Positions 5,846 to 6,311 of a stretch of 6,311 nt of DNA are shown here, in pieces; positions within the stretch are counted from its first letter, which is position 1, and each line of letters starts with the position of its first letter. The position numbers were made by a program, and so were the translations under genes. This DNA comes from an uncultured Phascolarctobacterium sp. (GTDB taxonomy: Bacteria; Bacillota; Negativicutes; Acidaminococcales; Acidaminococcaceae). The stretch spans positions 1 through 6,311 of the forward strand of contig CALCHC010000136.1 in the NCBI GenBank assembly GCA_937901335.1, given 5' to 3'. The notes under the pieces were generated by a model. The model worked only from the letters and a program-made list of their open reading frames with translations. It had not been told where the DNA came from and did no database searches.

Positions 5846-6311
5846 ATGAAAAAACATTTATTGGCTTTGAGCGCAGCTGCAGTTTTGCTCGCTCCTAACG
5901 CTGTAGGTGCAGAAGGCTTCTCCATCAACGAATGGTCCGCAGAAGGCTTCGCAATGGGCGGTGCTCGTATGTTTGCTGAAAACGACGCAGCTAACATGGC
6001 TTACAACCCTGCTTCCTTGACCAAAATTAAAGGTGAAGTTGCTAAAATTTCTGCAACTTACATCAGCCCGCACGGTAAATATAAGGTTAATCCTACTGAT
6101 ACTGGCAAAGGCATGGCTTACAAATATGGTGTGCCGACTGAAGGGCATAACAGAGTTCATCCCGCTTGGGCTCCTGGCATGTACTATGCAAAAAAATTGA
6201 ACGAAAAAGAATATATTGGTTTTGGCTCCTATGCTCGTTTTGGTAACTCCTGTCAATTTGAACCTGGCTCTTTCCCTGGTTTTAACAATACTAGTTCTAA
6301 AGTTAATGGTA
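5846..6311 (+). CDS. FadL/OMPP1/TodX-family outer-membrane transport protein, 3' partial
   Basis: This is the beginning of an outer-membrane beta-barrel of the FadL family, which takes up long-chain fatty acids or other hydrophobic compounds. 155 codons are visible and the frame is still open at the window edge; the family usually has about 400-480 residues. It starts with a Sec signal peptide (MKK, a hydrophobic stretch 5-19, probable cleavage after VGA at residue 22). The mature N-terminus EGFSINEWSAEGFAMGG (23-39) followed by ENDAANMAYNPASLTKI (45-61) is the FadL plug/hatch signature, including the conserved NPA (54-56). Alternating residues near 122-132 (EYIGFGSYARF) look like a barrel strand. 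Start is ATG at 5846 with AGAGGTG (5832-5838) 7 bases upstream. Codon use is similar to its neighbours. It is transcribed separately from rsmA. Substrate is unknown. Its presence is the main evidence for an outer membrane in this organism. Confidence 0.9.
   Translation, partial: MKKHLLALSAAAVLLAPNAVGAEGFSINEWSAEGFAMGGARMFAENDAANMAYNPASLTKIKGEVAKISATYISPHGKYKVNPTDTGKGMAYKYGVPTEGHNRVHPAWAPGMYYAKKLNEKEYIGFGSYARFGNSCQFEPGSFPGFNNTSSKVNG

Noticed and set aside
5858..6256. 132-codon minus-strand open frame near the window end
   Set aside because: It is antisense to the FadL-like gene, whose signal peptide and NPA motif are unmistakable.

Overview
The window looks like chromosomal DNA from a Negativicutes bacterium, a Firmicutes lineage that has an outer membrane. 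The gene order 3D-domain cell-wall protein, rnmV, rsmA/ksgA is the Firmicutes arrangement known from Bacillus (yabE-rnmV-ksgA). It is followed directly by a FadL-type outer-membrane protein, which only makes sense in a diderm. Promoters, AGGAGG-type ribosome binding sites and U-tailed hairpin terminators are all Firmicutes-like. A genus cannot be fixed from this sequence alone; the Acidaminococcaceae (Phascolarctobacterium-like) are a guess.

Layout: (1) 3-1214 (+) is the 3' part of a SpoVB/MurJ-type flippase whose start lies before the window. (2) A bidirectional terminator separates it from purC on the minus strand (1272-1955). (3) A 197-bp divergent intergenic region holds a purC promoter, two PurBox-like sites and a forward promoter. 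(4) 2153-3495 (+) is a two-gene operon: a shortened GltD-like FAD/NAD(P) oxidoreductase without the usual N-terminal iron-sulfur domain, then a 65-residue ferredoxin:thioredoxin-reductase-type protein, ended by a strong terminator. (5) 3594-5673 (+) is a three-gene operon: G5-3D cell-wall protein, ribonuclease M5 and 16S rRNA dimethyltransferase, ended by a third terminator. (6) 5846 to the window end (+) is the N-terminal part of a FadL/OMPP1-type outer-membrane protein.

As a system, most of this is housekeeping: envelope precursor export, purine synthesis, wall turnover and rRNA maturation/modification. Two parts stand out. The flavoprotein plus mini-FTR pair looks like a two-component redox module in which the separate small protein supplies the iron-sulfur/disulfide chemistry. 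The purC upstream region carries a PurBox matching the published Firmicutes consensus about 78 bp upstream of the predicted transcription start, suggesting PurR control. No mobile elements, CRISPR arrays or RNA genes were seen, and no gene-free stretch exceeds 300 bases.
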